Shown here: positions 22,948-34,099 of the stretch, in pieces | Layout: each line of letters starts with the position of its first letter | Position numbering within the stretch: position 1 is the stretch's first letter | DNA from: Cryptomeria japonica | Lineage: Eukaryota > Streptophyta > Pinopsida > Cupressales > Cupressaceae | DNA: 64,000 bases | Reading direction: 5' to 3' | Assembly (NCBI RefSeq): GCF_030272615.1 | Contig: NC_081414.1 | Location: 763,225,648 to 763,289,647, forward strand | Translations under genes and position numbers: made by a program | Notes under the pieces: generated by a model | The model's database searches: none | What the model saw: the letters and a program-made list of their open reading frames with translations, nothing else | Told to the model about the DNA's origin: nothing

Positions 22948-23723
22948 TACTCCCCCTTGATGCTAAGAGGATGCACAACTAGAAACTTTGCAACTCACTA
23001 TGTAGAATTGTCATCACTATTACATCAGATCTTATAGACCAACAAGATATAAACCCACAAGGTACACTTCTTATAGAAGTACTCATCTCTCTCCTTCATG
23101 AGGGATCACAAGGTTTTACCTTCCCCTAACAAAAAGAAAACTCATGACAACTCATCTGCACACAATTATTCTTGTTGGTTGTTATTGTGCACTACCAATG
23201 TTAAACAAAATTAGGCATCAATATCAGCTTGACAACCATTTCTTTGTTGGCTACCATTAATTTGCCAAAAGGGTCTCCTCTCATGTTGCATTTCTTGCAA
23301 CACTATCTACCTCATATATAGACTTCAGTCATATGTAGATTACATTTTCAATGCGGGTGAGGTCATCTCATAACACCTCATCTTCATCACCTCTAGCACG
23401 GATCAGTGACATGGCTCCTAACCATGTCTTATGCATCCCTATTCTCGGCACTGTTTACACTTTCATGCTCTCATCCTTAGCACTTCTAATAATTCTATCA
23501 ATGGAGTTATTACACTACTCACAACCTCTTAGTGCAATAATTGAACAGCAACAAACATCAACAACATTAATTTCTTCAATCTCCAAACATAGAGACAACT
23601 TCTCTAAATAAGATAAATCTATGATTTGATCTCACATACACACCCAATAGAGTCTTTGAAGATTGCTCATAACCTTGGGCCCTTTTTTGAGGGAGCTAGG
23701 CTCAGATTTCTCTGATACCACTT

Positions 23724-24057
23724 TGTAGATTAAAAGTGAGATGCAAAACACTTAAGCACACAAAATTTTTTTTATATATTCAATATCTATTACGTTAGGA
23801 TTTACCTCTAAATAGAATTTACATTTTGATCTGCCTAAACAATATAAAAAAGCAGTTTTTTATAGAGGTTGCAGCTTCTAAAAATACAATAATTCACTGC
23901 ATCATAATAAAGAAACTTCTAAAATATGAAATTTCTATCTATGAAATTTACGAAAACCACTAAAAATTTAATTTAGAACGTATCTCTAGAATCTGCAATC
24001 TAAATCCTGACATTACTAATTCCATTTCCAATTGCATGCTGACATCAGTATCCAACA
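23724..24057 (-). repeat. 5' LTR of the small non-autonomous element
   Basis: It is 334 bp and borders the primer binding site. It ends CAGTATCCAACA, followed by the target duplication ATTAT. Confidence 0.88.
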
Positions 24058-24796
24058 ATTATGACAGTGGTCTTCTTGTTTGGGGATCCATTATGCTCAC
24101 AGATAGAACAAATAACGATGCCGAATATGCAACACTATGGGTGGGTTTGATATATGTGAAGAGAAAAACGTTTCCTCTCTAGACATCAAAGGGAATTCAC
24201 TCAACATGGTAAATACAGTTTCCACCAATCGCGTGCCAAGCTGGAAGTCTCAAATGTGGCTAGATAGTATTCGAGCCATACTGGACGATATAGGAGACTA
24301 CACTATTAAAAAGTTAAAAACACTTATCACGGAGCTAATAATGAAGTAGATCTTTTATCAAATCATTCAATTGGTCATGCATCATCTCAAACATTGCTTC
24401 ATGACATGTGGACCAGCCTCCAAACAAAACGGGTACCTTTTCATCACGTGTGACTCTAGACTGTACGATATACCTTTGTGAATGATGAGGCTTTCCTGAG
24501 GCGAAGCGTCACCCATGAGTTACTTAGAGTCAGCGGTTGGTTTGATTGCTGAAGCTATATGTATCGAGACAGCTGCAAACAATAGTTCATTGCTGAATCT
24601 GATCAACCCTCTCGTTTATGCAGAAATAATATGGAAACCTATGTGTTTTTAGGTAGAGTCATCAGGAATATGTTTTTGCCATCCTAGATTGAGCTATCAT
24701 AACAGGTCATAGTTGCCATAAGAAACTTGTTATTGGCTGTCTATGGCTTGGCCTGTTTGTACTGGTTTTTAACTACCCCATGATAGCAATTTGTTA
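24058..24796 (+). pseudogene. LINE RNase H domain, continuation after the LTR insertion
   Basis: The frame reads LLVWGSIMLTDRTNNDAEYA followed by TLWVGLIYVK (24080-24160). The N-D-A-E block supplies the catalytic Glu of RNase H. WKSQMWLDSIRAILDDI and YTIKKL continue at 24240-24320, and DLLSNHSIGHASSQTLLHDM follows after a shift. The 3' untranslated region runs to the A-run at 24797. This is the second half of the domain that starts before 22585. Confidence 0.75.
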
Positions 24797-25043
24797 AAAA
24801 AAAAAATTTAAAAAGAAAATGCAATTTAATAGAGAATCCATTTTATATTTTAAAATTACATATTTTATGATTTGGTAGACTATATTTTTATTAAACTTCT
24901 AGCTCCCTATTCTTTTAAAAAATCATTACATTCAGAAATTCAATCAAACTAACACTTCATTCTTAAAGTTAATTAGACTTTAATAAAACATTAGCCCAAA
25001 AAATTAGAGAGGAGAAACTATAAATACCATTTTTCCTAAACAT

Positions 25044-25165
25044 TAGTCCAAATGGGTAGCAGAGTTGGCTTGGGCCATGGGATTGCTCCCCATTGATCTT
25101 GGGTTTAACTCTACTCTTGATTTAAGGAGGTTAGACAGCTTGCATACATCCTAGGTATAAAAAAA
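25044..25165 (+). mobile_element. tRNA-derived SINE with perfect 16-bp target duplication
   Basis: A 122-bp body is flanked by exact copies of CATTTTTCCTAAACAT (25028-25043 and 25166-25181) and ends in seven A residues just before the second copy. It carries a polymerase III A box TAGCAGAGTTGG (25057-25068), matching TRGCNNAGYNGG. A B-box-like GGTTTAACTCT lies at 25102-25112 (consensus GGTTCRANYCC, two differences). The spacing of about 33 bases between boxes is tRNA-like. The element is short for a plant SINE. The family was not recognised. The intact target duplication suggests a fairly recent insertion. Confidence 0.82.
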
Positions 25166-25181
25166 CATTTTTCCTAAACAT

Positions 25182-26232
25182 CCTTTTATTTCCCTTTTGA
25201 CATTGTCTATTATACATAATGCATCTCCTCATCAAGGAAGTGGAACTGGAACTGGAACTGGAACTTGCTAGAGACCTTAAATTAGGGTAGGTGCTGAAAG
25301 AATAACATCCTGAGAGGTGGTATGTTAAGGCCCAACTCCATTGGCTCAATAGAGAAAGGAAGACAAAGAGGTTAAGGAGCTCTAAAAAATGATAAACCTA
25401 CTTTAGCTCTAACCTTAATACTTTTTTTCACACAAGCCATTACTATGTTTTCTTTATGATCTCTCACAATCAAATAGAACAACACTACTAGTATCTAAGA
25501 AGATAATAAGTCACACATTTCTAATCTGTATCTAATGGTATTATGCTATATGTTATAAAGATGTTATAAGTATTTGAATTCATAAACTGAGGGTACAAGG
25601 TCTATTAATAAAACCTATAGATTTGATTGTCACTTGGTATGATAAGGTCTTCAATGTTGGGATTAGATGTTGTATAATGTTTATAATTTTTAATTCATTG
25701 TTTTGGGACTACTCTACTGCTAGTTGCCTCAAAAATAAGAAAATTCAACCTATTTGAAGAAAAAATGATCATGTTATTGAATATTCTTGCCACATATCAT
25801 AGATAGGACCTTTTATCAAAAGGTTGTGCTTCATCTATCATAGCAAAAACAGCTTCATATCTATTTGCTCAATTAAAATAAAATATGATATCAAATTTAT
25901 ATAAGATATGTCACAATTTAATGTATGAAATATCTTTTTGAATATACATACACACATACATATACACACATACATATATTGATACAAAATGTTGTAGATT
26001 TTAGAACTCTACTGATTAGAAGATAATAGAATTTATCTAATAAATTTAAATCAGAATAATATGAAAATAGACTAAACCATCTTAATATAAAAATATTTCA
26101 AATTCAATTGAAAATAAGAAATAGTAAACATAATTTTTCCATTGTATAGCAGCCTTAATATACTATTTAAAATATTTTTAAATAGAGCAATCTATCAGAA
26201 ACAATCCAAAAACTCTCTTGCTCAAATGAAAT
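25182..26232. other. AT-rich intergenic region downstream of the F-box gene
   Basis: There is no coding frame with family resemblance. A small hexamer repeat, GGAACT four times, lies at about 25242-25265. A mixed CATA/CACA microsatellite lies at about 25945-25980. The last 100 or so bases before 26233 should contain the 3' untranslated region of the minus-strand F-box gene. No clear AATAAA was singled out. Confidence 0.5.
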
Positions 26233-27531
26233 TTATATCTTCATGCCTGGCTTAGGTTGAAAGCTAAAAGCTGCGTGATACTGAAAAAATCTGAGAGACG
26301 GAGGAAACCTGATCCGACTCCAGCTTCTCTCAAGTAAACTATAGACGAATAGCTCTGTATTACTCTGCCCACTTGCGAAACAGAGAAAATTCCCGACCCC
26401 AACAAACTGGTCCTCCACACCGTGCAGCTCCAATGCACCTGAAAAACTAAGATTTATAAATCGACGACACATATTAGAAGGCATTCTTGTCAGTTCCTTC
26501 CAGCTCCATATCGACTTCTCCTCCTCCCAAAACAATTCCCATACAATCGCCTGAAAGTTCACTATGCTTGAGTCTGGGCCGAACTCTATATATCTTACCA
26601 CAAACAGGATCGTCGACCCACAAACAACTACTCCATCGATCCATGAGTTCATCATATCCCCCAAAAATGATAGATTCGCTTCTGGAAAAGACACTAATTT
26701 CGGTTGTTTAGATTCCATGTTCCAAATCACAAATTCCATCTCGCCTGAAGCACAGATGAGAAGATCCTTGGCACAACGAATAGTGACAACAGGAAAGTCC
26801 TTTACGGGCAGAGACAATTCATCTTCAATCTGCAATGACATTTCAAAGAAATGGTAGATTTGTATGCAACTGGGGTTTTCTTCTCTTGGCAGACCCACAA
26901 TTTTGTAGGATTCTCCGTTGTCCATTATTTCCATTACAGTTAACTTCTCTGCTATATCTGCGGGAATATCTCTGTACACGCCTGTAAGTGGATTACAGAT
27001 CATATACATTTTCTGAGGCTGTGTGATTTCGATTAGGAGTAGGCCTCCACCTGACTTACTACAAAATCGCGAATAGCCTTGTGAGAGAGTTTCAGCGGTT
27101 GGGCTTGGCAAGAAACAAAGCGAAATTGTCTTCCATGATTGTGTGAGAAAACAGTACGCCACGACATGTGTTTCATTGCAAAGGAGAAGCCATGGATCCC
27201 TCTCCGGCAACAGAGACAGAAATTTGCTAGAGGTTAACAGCACATTCCATTCTTTACAAACAATGCGAAATCGAGAACTGAACTCCACCAGTAGAGTCGA
27301 AAACATCCTTTCAATTATATGGTCAGGGCATTCAGACCAAACCGATTCTTCATCACTCCTCTCATTGCCTGCAATACCCTTTCCCTTCTCTTTCATTGTA
27401 TTCAACAATGAATATTCAGATCTTTCCAGACCTGCACTTACATTCTCAATAACGCCCATGTAATCATTATCCATTCTAATTTCCATAGATGGTATATGTG
27501 ATCCCTGAGATGGAGAGCGTAAAAAGTACAA
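26233..27531 (-). CDS. F-box protein with kelch/FBA-like C-terminal region
   Basis: This is an uninterrupted 432-residue frame, the longest in the window, with less AT bias than its surroundings. The F-box lies at about residues 65-110 (WSECPDHIIERMFSTLLVEF, then a block with RIVCKEWN and FLSLLPE), the segment that binds SKP1 in SCF ubiquitin ligases. The rest has the spaced W, G and hydrophobic pattern of an F-box-associated beta-propeller: PWLLLCNETHVVAYCF, GGGLLLIEI, MYMICNPLTGVYRDIP, FLCFASGQSNTELFVYSL and RSWSRIRFPP. This part would recruit the substrate, which is unknown. No signal peptide or membrane segment is seen, and no introns are needed. In-frame ATGs occur at residues 1, 16, 20 and 25. 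A TATA-like element only about 30 bases upstream of residue 1 makes Met16 (27486) a plausible alternative start. The exact family member is not recognised. Confidence 0.85.
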   Translation of the reverse strand: MYFLRSPSQGSHIPSMEIRMDNDYMGVIENVSAGLERSEYSLLNTMKEKGKGIAGNERSDEESVWSECPDHIIERMFSTLLVEFSSRFRIVCKEWNVLLTSSKFLSLLPERDPWLLLCNETHVVAYCFLTQSWKTISLCFLPSPTAETLSQGYSRFCSKSGGGLLLIEITQPQKMYMICNPLTGVYRDIPADIAEKLTVMEIMDNGESYKIVGLPREENPSCIQIYHFFEMSLQIEDELSLPVKDFPVVTIRCAKDLLICASGEMEFVIWNMESKQPKLVSFPEANLSFLGDMMNSWIDGVVVCGSTILFVVRYIEFGPDSSIVNFQAIVWELFWEEEKSIWSWKELTRMPSNMCRRFINLSFSGALELHGVEDQFVGVGNFLCFASGQSNTELFVYSLLERSWSRIRFPPSLRFFQYHAAFSFQPKPGMKI

Positions 27532-27560
27532 ATAAATCTAGTCAATTCGTCTATCTTGCC

Positions 27561-27571
27561 CTAAATATATA
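27561..27571 (-). promoter_or_regulatory. Candidate TATA box of the F-box gene
   Basis: The minus strand reads GTATATATTTAG here, 30 to 40 bases before the first ATG. If used, transcription would begin around 27535. The 5' leader would then be almost absent for Met1 and about 50 bases for Met16. A second TATA-like stretch, CATATATAG, lies on the same strand at 27652-27660. Confidence 0.45.
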
Positions 27572-27585
27572 CATTCTCTATCGTG

Positions 27586-27600
27586 CCCTAACCCTAAACA
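27586..27600. promoter_or_regulatory. Telo-box-like motif upstream of the F-box gene
   Basis: CCCTAACCCTAAACA matches the plant telo-box core AAACCCTAA, often found near the start of growth-related plant genes. It could equally be a stray piece of the telomere-like repeats that begin about 1 kb away. Confidence 0.35.
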
Positions 27601-27601
27601 T

Positions 27602-27947
27602 ATGTATTTCCTCTCTTGTTTTGCCCTAACTCTCTCCTATCTTGTCTTTTCTATATATGTATCATCTGTCTTGGGTTGGGGAGATGATTTATTAGTTGAG
27701 CATTTTAATAGTTGTGATAATTTTTATTTATTTCAACTATTAATATTTTTAATTTATTGTATTAATATTATGAGTTTGTTATTATTGTTGATCAAAGTAA
27801 TAAAACATTATTTATTCACAATTACAATTTTTTTTTATTTTTTAAATGTTATAATTTTCTTAAATAAACATATGATGGAGATCTAAAAGCCTAATTATAA
27901 ATAGGAGGATTACAAACTAGCTTATATATATTTATAATATATATAGA
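27602..27947. other. AT-rich interval, no supported gene
   Basis: A 94-codon plus-strand frame exists, but it is rich in Leu, Ile, Phe and Tyr simply because the DNA is T-rich. It matches nothing known to me, and I do not call it a gene. Confidence 0.5.
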
Positions 27948-27967
27948 ACAAGTGCCACATAGTGGCC

Positions 27968-28538
27968 AGTACTTGCCTTAATAATTTTTAGTTTAATAAT
28001 AATATTTATTATAATTATTAGAAATATTTATTTATTGTAACTAATATTAGCCAATCATTTACAAGTAAAATAATTTTTGTAAATTATAAAGTTAAAAAAT
28101 ATGCATCTATATTATAGAAAAAAGTTGAAAAATATAAAACAAAAGAAAATATTTTGTTTTCATTGGTCTAAATAATTTTATTTAATAACCATTTAAACAT
28201 GACAAATGAATTTTCATTACAATAGTATTTAACGACAAGTACTAAAAAAGGGAAAAAAGAAAGTAAATAATTTTAAAATCGGAAAAACTTGAGATTATGC
28301 ATTGTTCCAAGAAACCCGCCTATAAGAGGCAAAACGATATCAGCCAATCGTTTGCAACAAAAATAATTTTTGTAAATTATAATGTTAACAAATGTGCATT
28401 TATACTATAAAATAAATTAAAAAGATTTAAAGAAAGAAAAATAATTGCTTTTCATTGGTCTAAATAATTTTTTTTAATAACCATATAAGCACAACAAATG
28501 AATTTTCATTACAATAGTATTGTCTAACGGCAAGTACT
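27968..28538. repeat. AT-rich segment bounded by AGTACTTGCC inverted repeats (possible MITE)
   Basis: AGTACTTGCC at 27968-27977 and GGCAAGTACT at 28529-28538 form 10-bp inverted ends of a 571-bp AT-rich, non-coding segment. A third, near-matching GACAAGTACT lies inside at about 28234-28243. No target duplication was found at these ends, so transposon status is tentative. Confidence 0.35.
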
Positions 28539-28548
28539 AATAAGCCAG
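28040..28548 (+). repeat. Direct duplication of a roughly 200-bp AT-rich block
   Basis: Copy 1 (about 28047-28247) and copy 2 (about 28340-28545) share AATAATTTTTGTAAATTATAA, TTTTCATTGGTCTAAATAAT and AATGAATTTTCATTACAATA, and end CAAGTACTAA. They are offset by about 295 bp. No coding content. Confidence 0.8.
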
Positions 28549-31500
28549 ATATCTTTCTAGAGGTACCTATTTTTTATTAATTTAATAATATTAAAGTGCA
28601 ATCAAGAAGGATATCTCTTGGCTTATTCTATATATATTATTAAATCAATTTCAAAAGCTATAAATTTTGGATTGGTATAGTGTTAGATTTAGGATTCCAT
28701 TTGGTTCAATTCTAGATTTAGAATTATAGCTAGGATTGGAATCAAAATAGTATGCCTAATTCAATAAGGATTAGGGTTCATTTTGGTTTACTATTAGGGT
28801 TAGGATTTGATTTGGTTTAAAATAGTAGGCCTAATTCAATAAAGAATAGGGTTCATTTTGTCTTGCTATTAGGGTTAGGGTTAGGGTTATAGTTAGGGTT
28901 TACATCATTGTTGGGGTTAGGTTAATAGTTAGTGTTTGGATTTACATCATGTTTACTGTTACAGTTAGCGTTAATATTGTGATTAGGCTAGGATTTAGGG
29001 TTTTGGTTAGGATTATGTGTAGGGTTATGGTTTATATCATAGGGCTATGATCTAGGGTTAGGATTATAATTAGGATTTACATCATTGTTAGGGTTAGGTT
29101 AATGATTAGGGTTTGGATTTACTTCACAATTAGGATTAGGGATAGGGTTAAGATTGTGGTTAGGGTTTGGATTTAAAATTATGGTGAGGATTGTGTCTAG
29201 GGTTAAGGTTAGAGTTAGGATTATAGTTAGGGTTTACATCATTGTTACGGTTAGGTTAATAGTTAGGGTTTAGATTTATATCATGGTAAGGGTTAAGGTT
29301 CTAGTTAGGCTTAATTTTTTAGGTATATGGTTAGGATTATCTCTATGATTAGAGTTTATATCATAAGGTTAGGGTTACGATTACGGTTAGGGTTAGGGTT
29401 ACAGTTACGATTAGGGTTAAGGGTTAGGATTAGGATTATAGTTAGGGTTTACATTACTTTTGAGGGTTAGGTTAATGGTTAGGATTTGGATTTACATTAT
29501 GTTTAGTGTTACAGTTAATGTTAAGATTGTGGTTAGGCTTAGGATTTAGGGTTATGGTTAAGATTATATGTATGGTTAGGACCTTTATATCATAGGTCTA
29601 GGGTTAGGGTTATGGGTTAGGGTTATGATTATAGGTAGGGTTTACATCATTGTTAGGGTTAGTTTAATGGTTATGGTTTGGATTTACATCATGATCAGGG
29701 TTAGGGTTAAGATTATGGTTAGGATTTGGATTTACATTTATGGTTAGTTTTATGTTTAGGGTTACAGTTTATAGATAACGGTGTTACGGTGAGGGTTAAC
29801 ACAATGGTTAGGGTTATGGTTAAGTTTAAGATTGTGGTTAGGCTTAATATTTAGAATTATGGTTAGGATTATGTCTAGGGTTAGGATTTATATCATAGGA
29901 TTAGGGTTAGGGTTAGGATTATAGATAGATTTTATATCATTGTTAGGGTTAGGGTTAGGGTTAAGACTATGTTTAGGCTTAGGATTTATGGTTATGGTTA
30001 GGATTATGTGTAGGGTTACGATGCATATCATATGGTTATATTTAGTGTTAAGGGTCAGGGTTAGGGTTAGAGTTATGGTTTGTATCACTTTTAGGGTTAG
30101 GCTAATGGTTATTGTTAGGATTGCAGTAAGGGTTTATATCATTTTTAGTATTATGTTAATGGTTAGGGTTTGGATTTAGGGTTTAAGATTATAGTTAGGG
30201 TTACAATTGTTGTTAGGCTTAGGATTTAGTATTATTGTTATGATTATTTCTAGGTTTAGGGTTTATATCATGGGATTAGGATTTATGATTATCGTTAGTT
30301 TTATATTTAGGGTTGGGGTCTATATCACAATGTTAGGGTTACGATTAGCATCACGGTTAAGGTTATGGTTAAGTTTATGATTGTGCTTCAAAGGCTTATT
30401 ATTTGGAATTATGGTTAGGGTTATGTCTATAGTTAGGGTTTATATCATAGGGTTATGGTTAGGGTTAGGATTATAGATAGATATTACCTCATTCTTAGTT
30501 TTAGGTTAATGGTTAAGGTTAGGGTCAAGGTCAAGTTTGTGTTTAGGCTTATGATTTATGGTTATGGTTAGGATTATGTGTAGGGCTAGGGTTTATATAA
30601 TAGGGTTAGACTTAGGGTTAGGAGTTAGAGTTAGGGTTATAGTTGTGTTTTGCAACACTTTTAGGGTTAGGTTAATGGTTAGGGTTAAAGCTAGGGTTAG
30701 GTTTAAGATTGTGGTTATGCTTAGGATTTAGGGTCATGTTCAAGATAATGTCTAGGGTTAGGGTTAATACCACAAGGTTGAGGTTAGGATTATGTTTATG
30801 GTTTAAATCATTGTTAGGGTTAAGTTAATGGGTATGGTTTGCATTTACAACATGGTTAGGGTTAGGGTTTGGCTAATGGTTATGGTTTACATCACTTTTA
30901 GGGTTAGGTTAATGGTTAGGGTTAGGATTGTAGTAAGGGTTTACATCATTGTTAGGCTTACGTTAATGGTTAGGTTTTGGATTTAGGGTTTAAGGTTAGA
31001 GTTAGGGTTAGGGTTACGATTGTTGTTAGGGTTAGTATTTAATGTTATTGTTATGGTTGTCTCTAGGGTTAGGGTTTATATCATGGGATTGGGATCCGGA
31101 TTAGGATTAGGATTTATGATTATGGTTAATTTTATGTTTAGGGGTGGGGTTTATATCACAATGTTAGGCTTAGGGTTTATATTAGAGGGTTAGAGTTAGG
31201 GTTAAGGGTTAGGGTTAGGATTATAGTTAGGGTTTACATCATTATTAAGTTTAGGCTAATGGTTGGGATTTAGATTTATAGCATGGTTAGGATTAAGGTT
31301 AGGGAAAGGGTTAAAATTATGGTTACGCTAAGGATTTAGGGTTACATTTAGTATTGTGTCTAGGGTTGGGGTTAATATTTATAGTTATGGTTATGGTTTA
31401 GATTTATAGTTATGGTTTTCATCACTCTTAGTGTTATGTTAATGGTTAGGGTTAGGATTGCAGTAAGCATTTACATCATTGTTAGGGTTAGGTGGATGGT

Positions 31501-32010
31501 TTTGTTTTTGATTTAATGTTAAGGTTAGGGTTAGGTTTACAATTGTTGTTAGGATTAGGATTTAGTGTTATTGTTATGATTATTTTCATGGTTAATCTTT
31601 ATATCATGGGATTAGGATTAGGGTTAGGATTATAGTTTATGATTATGGTTAGTTTTGTGTTTAGGGTTAGGGTTTATATCACAATGTTAGGATAGGGGTT
31701 AAGGGTTTAAGGTTTATATTAGAGGGTTAGAGTTACAGTTAAGGGTTAGGGTTAGGTTTGTAGTTAGGGTTTACATCATTTTTAGGGTTACACTAATGGT
31801 TAGGGTTTGGATTTATATCATGGTTAGTCTTAAGGTTAGGAATGGGGTTAAGATTATGGTTAGGCTTAGGATTAGGGTCACGTTTAGGATTATGTCAAGG
31901 TTAGGATTTATATCATAGTTTAATTGATAGTGTTAAGGGTTAGGGTTAGGATTGTAGTAAGGGTGAAGTTAGGGTTATATTTAAATTTAGGGTCAAGTTA
32001 TAGTTTAGAG

Positions 32011-32548
32011 TTCAATCAGGTCTAGATTAGAGATATTGTCAAAAATAGAAATATCAAATTACTATTGATGATACTCATTTATTCTTATTTATGTAATATA
32101 TTTATTAATAAAGTATATTTTGATACAACCTTTATTAATTTTATTATTATTCAAATATTTTTTAAATGTTTTATTGATGTTTCAAATCATTTCATAAAGG
32201 TTAAACCCTTAATTAAGTATTTGATTTTATTATCATTAGGGTTTGATAAGAGTTCAACTAAGATTTTGGCTTAATTATTGTTAGGGGTAGAATAAAGGTT
32301 ATGAGTAAGATAATTTTAATTATAAGAAACTTTAAACTTTTTTAAAATATCTATATTTTAAATTTATAGTAAAAATACTATTTCAATTAAAAGCGAGTTT
32401 AAGCTATTTTAAAATGTCTTTCTTTCATTAGAACAAAGTTTCAAGGTAATTATTTCATAAAAATATTGAAATAAGGAAACAAAACATTCATAAGAAAAGT
32501 ACAATAAGTGTTATGAATGCATTATCCGAGAATAGTTACCTAATTAGG
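32011..32548 (+). repeat. AT-rich non-telomeric insert, copy 1 in the higher-order unit
   Basis: About 540 bp lacks the GGGTTA pattern. It matches 33514-34099 closely, for example through TACTATTGATGAT and ATTTTGATACAACC. It lies at the same place in both higher-order units, so it was present before the unit was duplicated. Confidence 0.8.
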
Positions 32549-33513
32549 TTTTGGATTTAGGGTTTAAGGTAAGGGTTAGGGTTACAATTGTTGTTAGGGT
32601 CAGGATTTAGTGTTATTGTTATGATGATCTCTCGAGTTAGGGTTTATTTCATGGGATTAGGATTGGGGCTAGGATTAGGATTTACAATTATGGCTAATTT
32701 GATGTTTAGGGGTAGGATTTATGTCATAATGTTAGGATTAGGGTTTATATTAGAGGGTTAGAGTTAGGGTTAAGGGTAAGGGTTAGGAATATCATTAGGG
32801 TTTACATCATTGTTAAGGTTAGGCTAATGGTTGGGATTTAGATTTATATCATGGTTAGGATTAAGGTTAGGGAAAGGGTTAAGATTATTGTTAGGCTTAG
32901 GATTTAGGGTTTATATTTATAGTTATGGTTATGGTTTGGATTTATAGTTATGGTTTGCATCACTTTTAGGGTTGGGTTAATAGTTAGGGTTAGAATTGTT
33001 GTAAGGGTTTACATCATTGTTAGGGTTAGGTTAATGGTTAGGTTTTTGATTTGGGGTTAAGGCTAGGGTTAGGTTTACAATTGTTGTTAGGATTAGGATT
33101 TAGTTTTATTGTTATGATTATTTTTATGGCTAAGCTTTATATCATGGGATTAGGATTAGGGTTAGGATTAGGATTTACGATTATGGTTAGTTTTGTGTTT
33201 AGGGTTAGGGTTTATATCACAATGTTAGGATAGGGGTTAAGGGTTTAAGGTTTATATTAGAGGGTTAGAGCTACAGTTAAGGGTTAGGGTTGTAGTTAGG
33301 GTTTACATCATTGTTAGGGTTAGGCCTATGGTTAGGGTTTAGATTTATATTATTGTTAAGGTTAAGGTTAGGGATAGGGTTAAGATTATGGTTAGGCTTA
33401 CGATTAGGGTTACATTTAGGATTATGTAAAGGGTTATGATTTATATCATAGGTTAAGTGGTAGTGTTAAGGGTTAGGGTTATATTTAATTTTAGTGTCAA
33501 GTTATGGTTTAGA

Positions 33514-34099
33514 GTTGAATCAGCTCTAGATTAGAGATATTGTCAAAAATAGAAATATCAAATTACTATTGATGATAGTCATTTATTCTTACTTATCTAA
33601 TATATTTATGAATAAAGTATATTTTGATACAACCTTTGTTAATTTTACTATCATTCAAATAATTTTTAAATGTTTTATTGATGTTTCAAATTATTTCATA
33701 AAAGGTTAAACCCTTAATTAAATATTTGATTTTATTATCATTATGGTTTGATAAGAATTCAACTAATATTTTGGCTTAATTACTGTTAGGGTTAGGGTTA
33801 GAATAAAGGTTATGAGTAATTTAATTTTAATTATAAGAAACTTTAAATTATTTTAAAATGTCTATATTTAAAATTTATAGTAAAAATATCATTTCAATTA
33901 AAAGACTGTTTAAGCTTTTTTAAAATGTCTTTATTTCTTTGGAACAAAGTTTCAAGATAATTATTTCATAAAAATATTGAAATAAGGAAAGAAAATATTC
34001 ATAAGAAAAGTACATAATAATAAAGATTCTTTTAATATTTTATTAAAAATGATAATAAGTGTTATGAATGCATTATTGGAGAATAGTTACCTAATTAGA
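33514..34099 (+). repeat. AT-rich non-telomeric insert, copy 2 in the higher-order unit
   Basis: This is the homologue of 32011-32548. It has an extra stretch of about 38 bases around 34016-34053 (AATAATAAAGATTC and following), absent from copy 1. Otherwise it is collinear. Confidence 0.8.

Larger units (their letters stand above)
22586..24057 (-). mobile_element. Small non-autonomous LTR retrotransposon (TRIM-like)
   Basis: LTRs of 362 bp (22586-22947) and 334 bp (23724-24057) begin TGTAGATT and end TATCCAACA. They flank only 776 bp of non-coding DNA. On the minus strand a primer site TGGTATCAGA (23711-23720) lies three bases from the right LTR. The polypurine tract CATCAAGGGGGAGTA touches the left LTR. 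The target duplication ATTAT is exact (22581-22585 and 24058-24062). No gag or pol is present, so movement must have used enzymes of another element. The LTRs differ visibly, so it is not recent. It may be a TRIM family or a deletion derivative of a Copia element. Confidence 0.9.
20441..24806 (+). mobile_element. LINE (L1-type), 5'-truncated in RT, interrupted by a small LTR element
   Basis: The sense strand contains the RT C-terminal half, zf-RVT, RNase H and a short poly(A) (24797-24806). A 1.47-kb LTR element lies inside (22586-24057). Removing it with one ATTAT copy restores the LINE sequence. The left limit is set where RT-like translation begins, about 20441-20500. The element is heavily mutated. 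Confidence 0.8.

Noticed and set aside
27602-27886. 94-codon plus-strand frame rich in hydrophobic residues, suggesting a membrane peptide
   Set aside because: T-rich DNA produces such residues automatically. No homology, conserved start context or neighbouring support was seen.
29888-30179. Overlapping open frames on both strands in the telomere-like tract
   Set aside because: They are low-complexity Val/Arg/Gly/Leu or Pro/Asn/Thr runs created by the GGGTTA repeat and have no domain.
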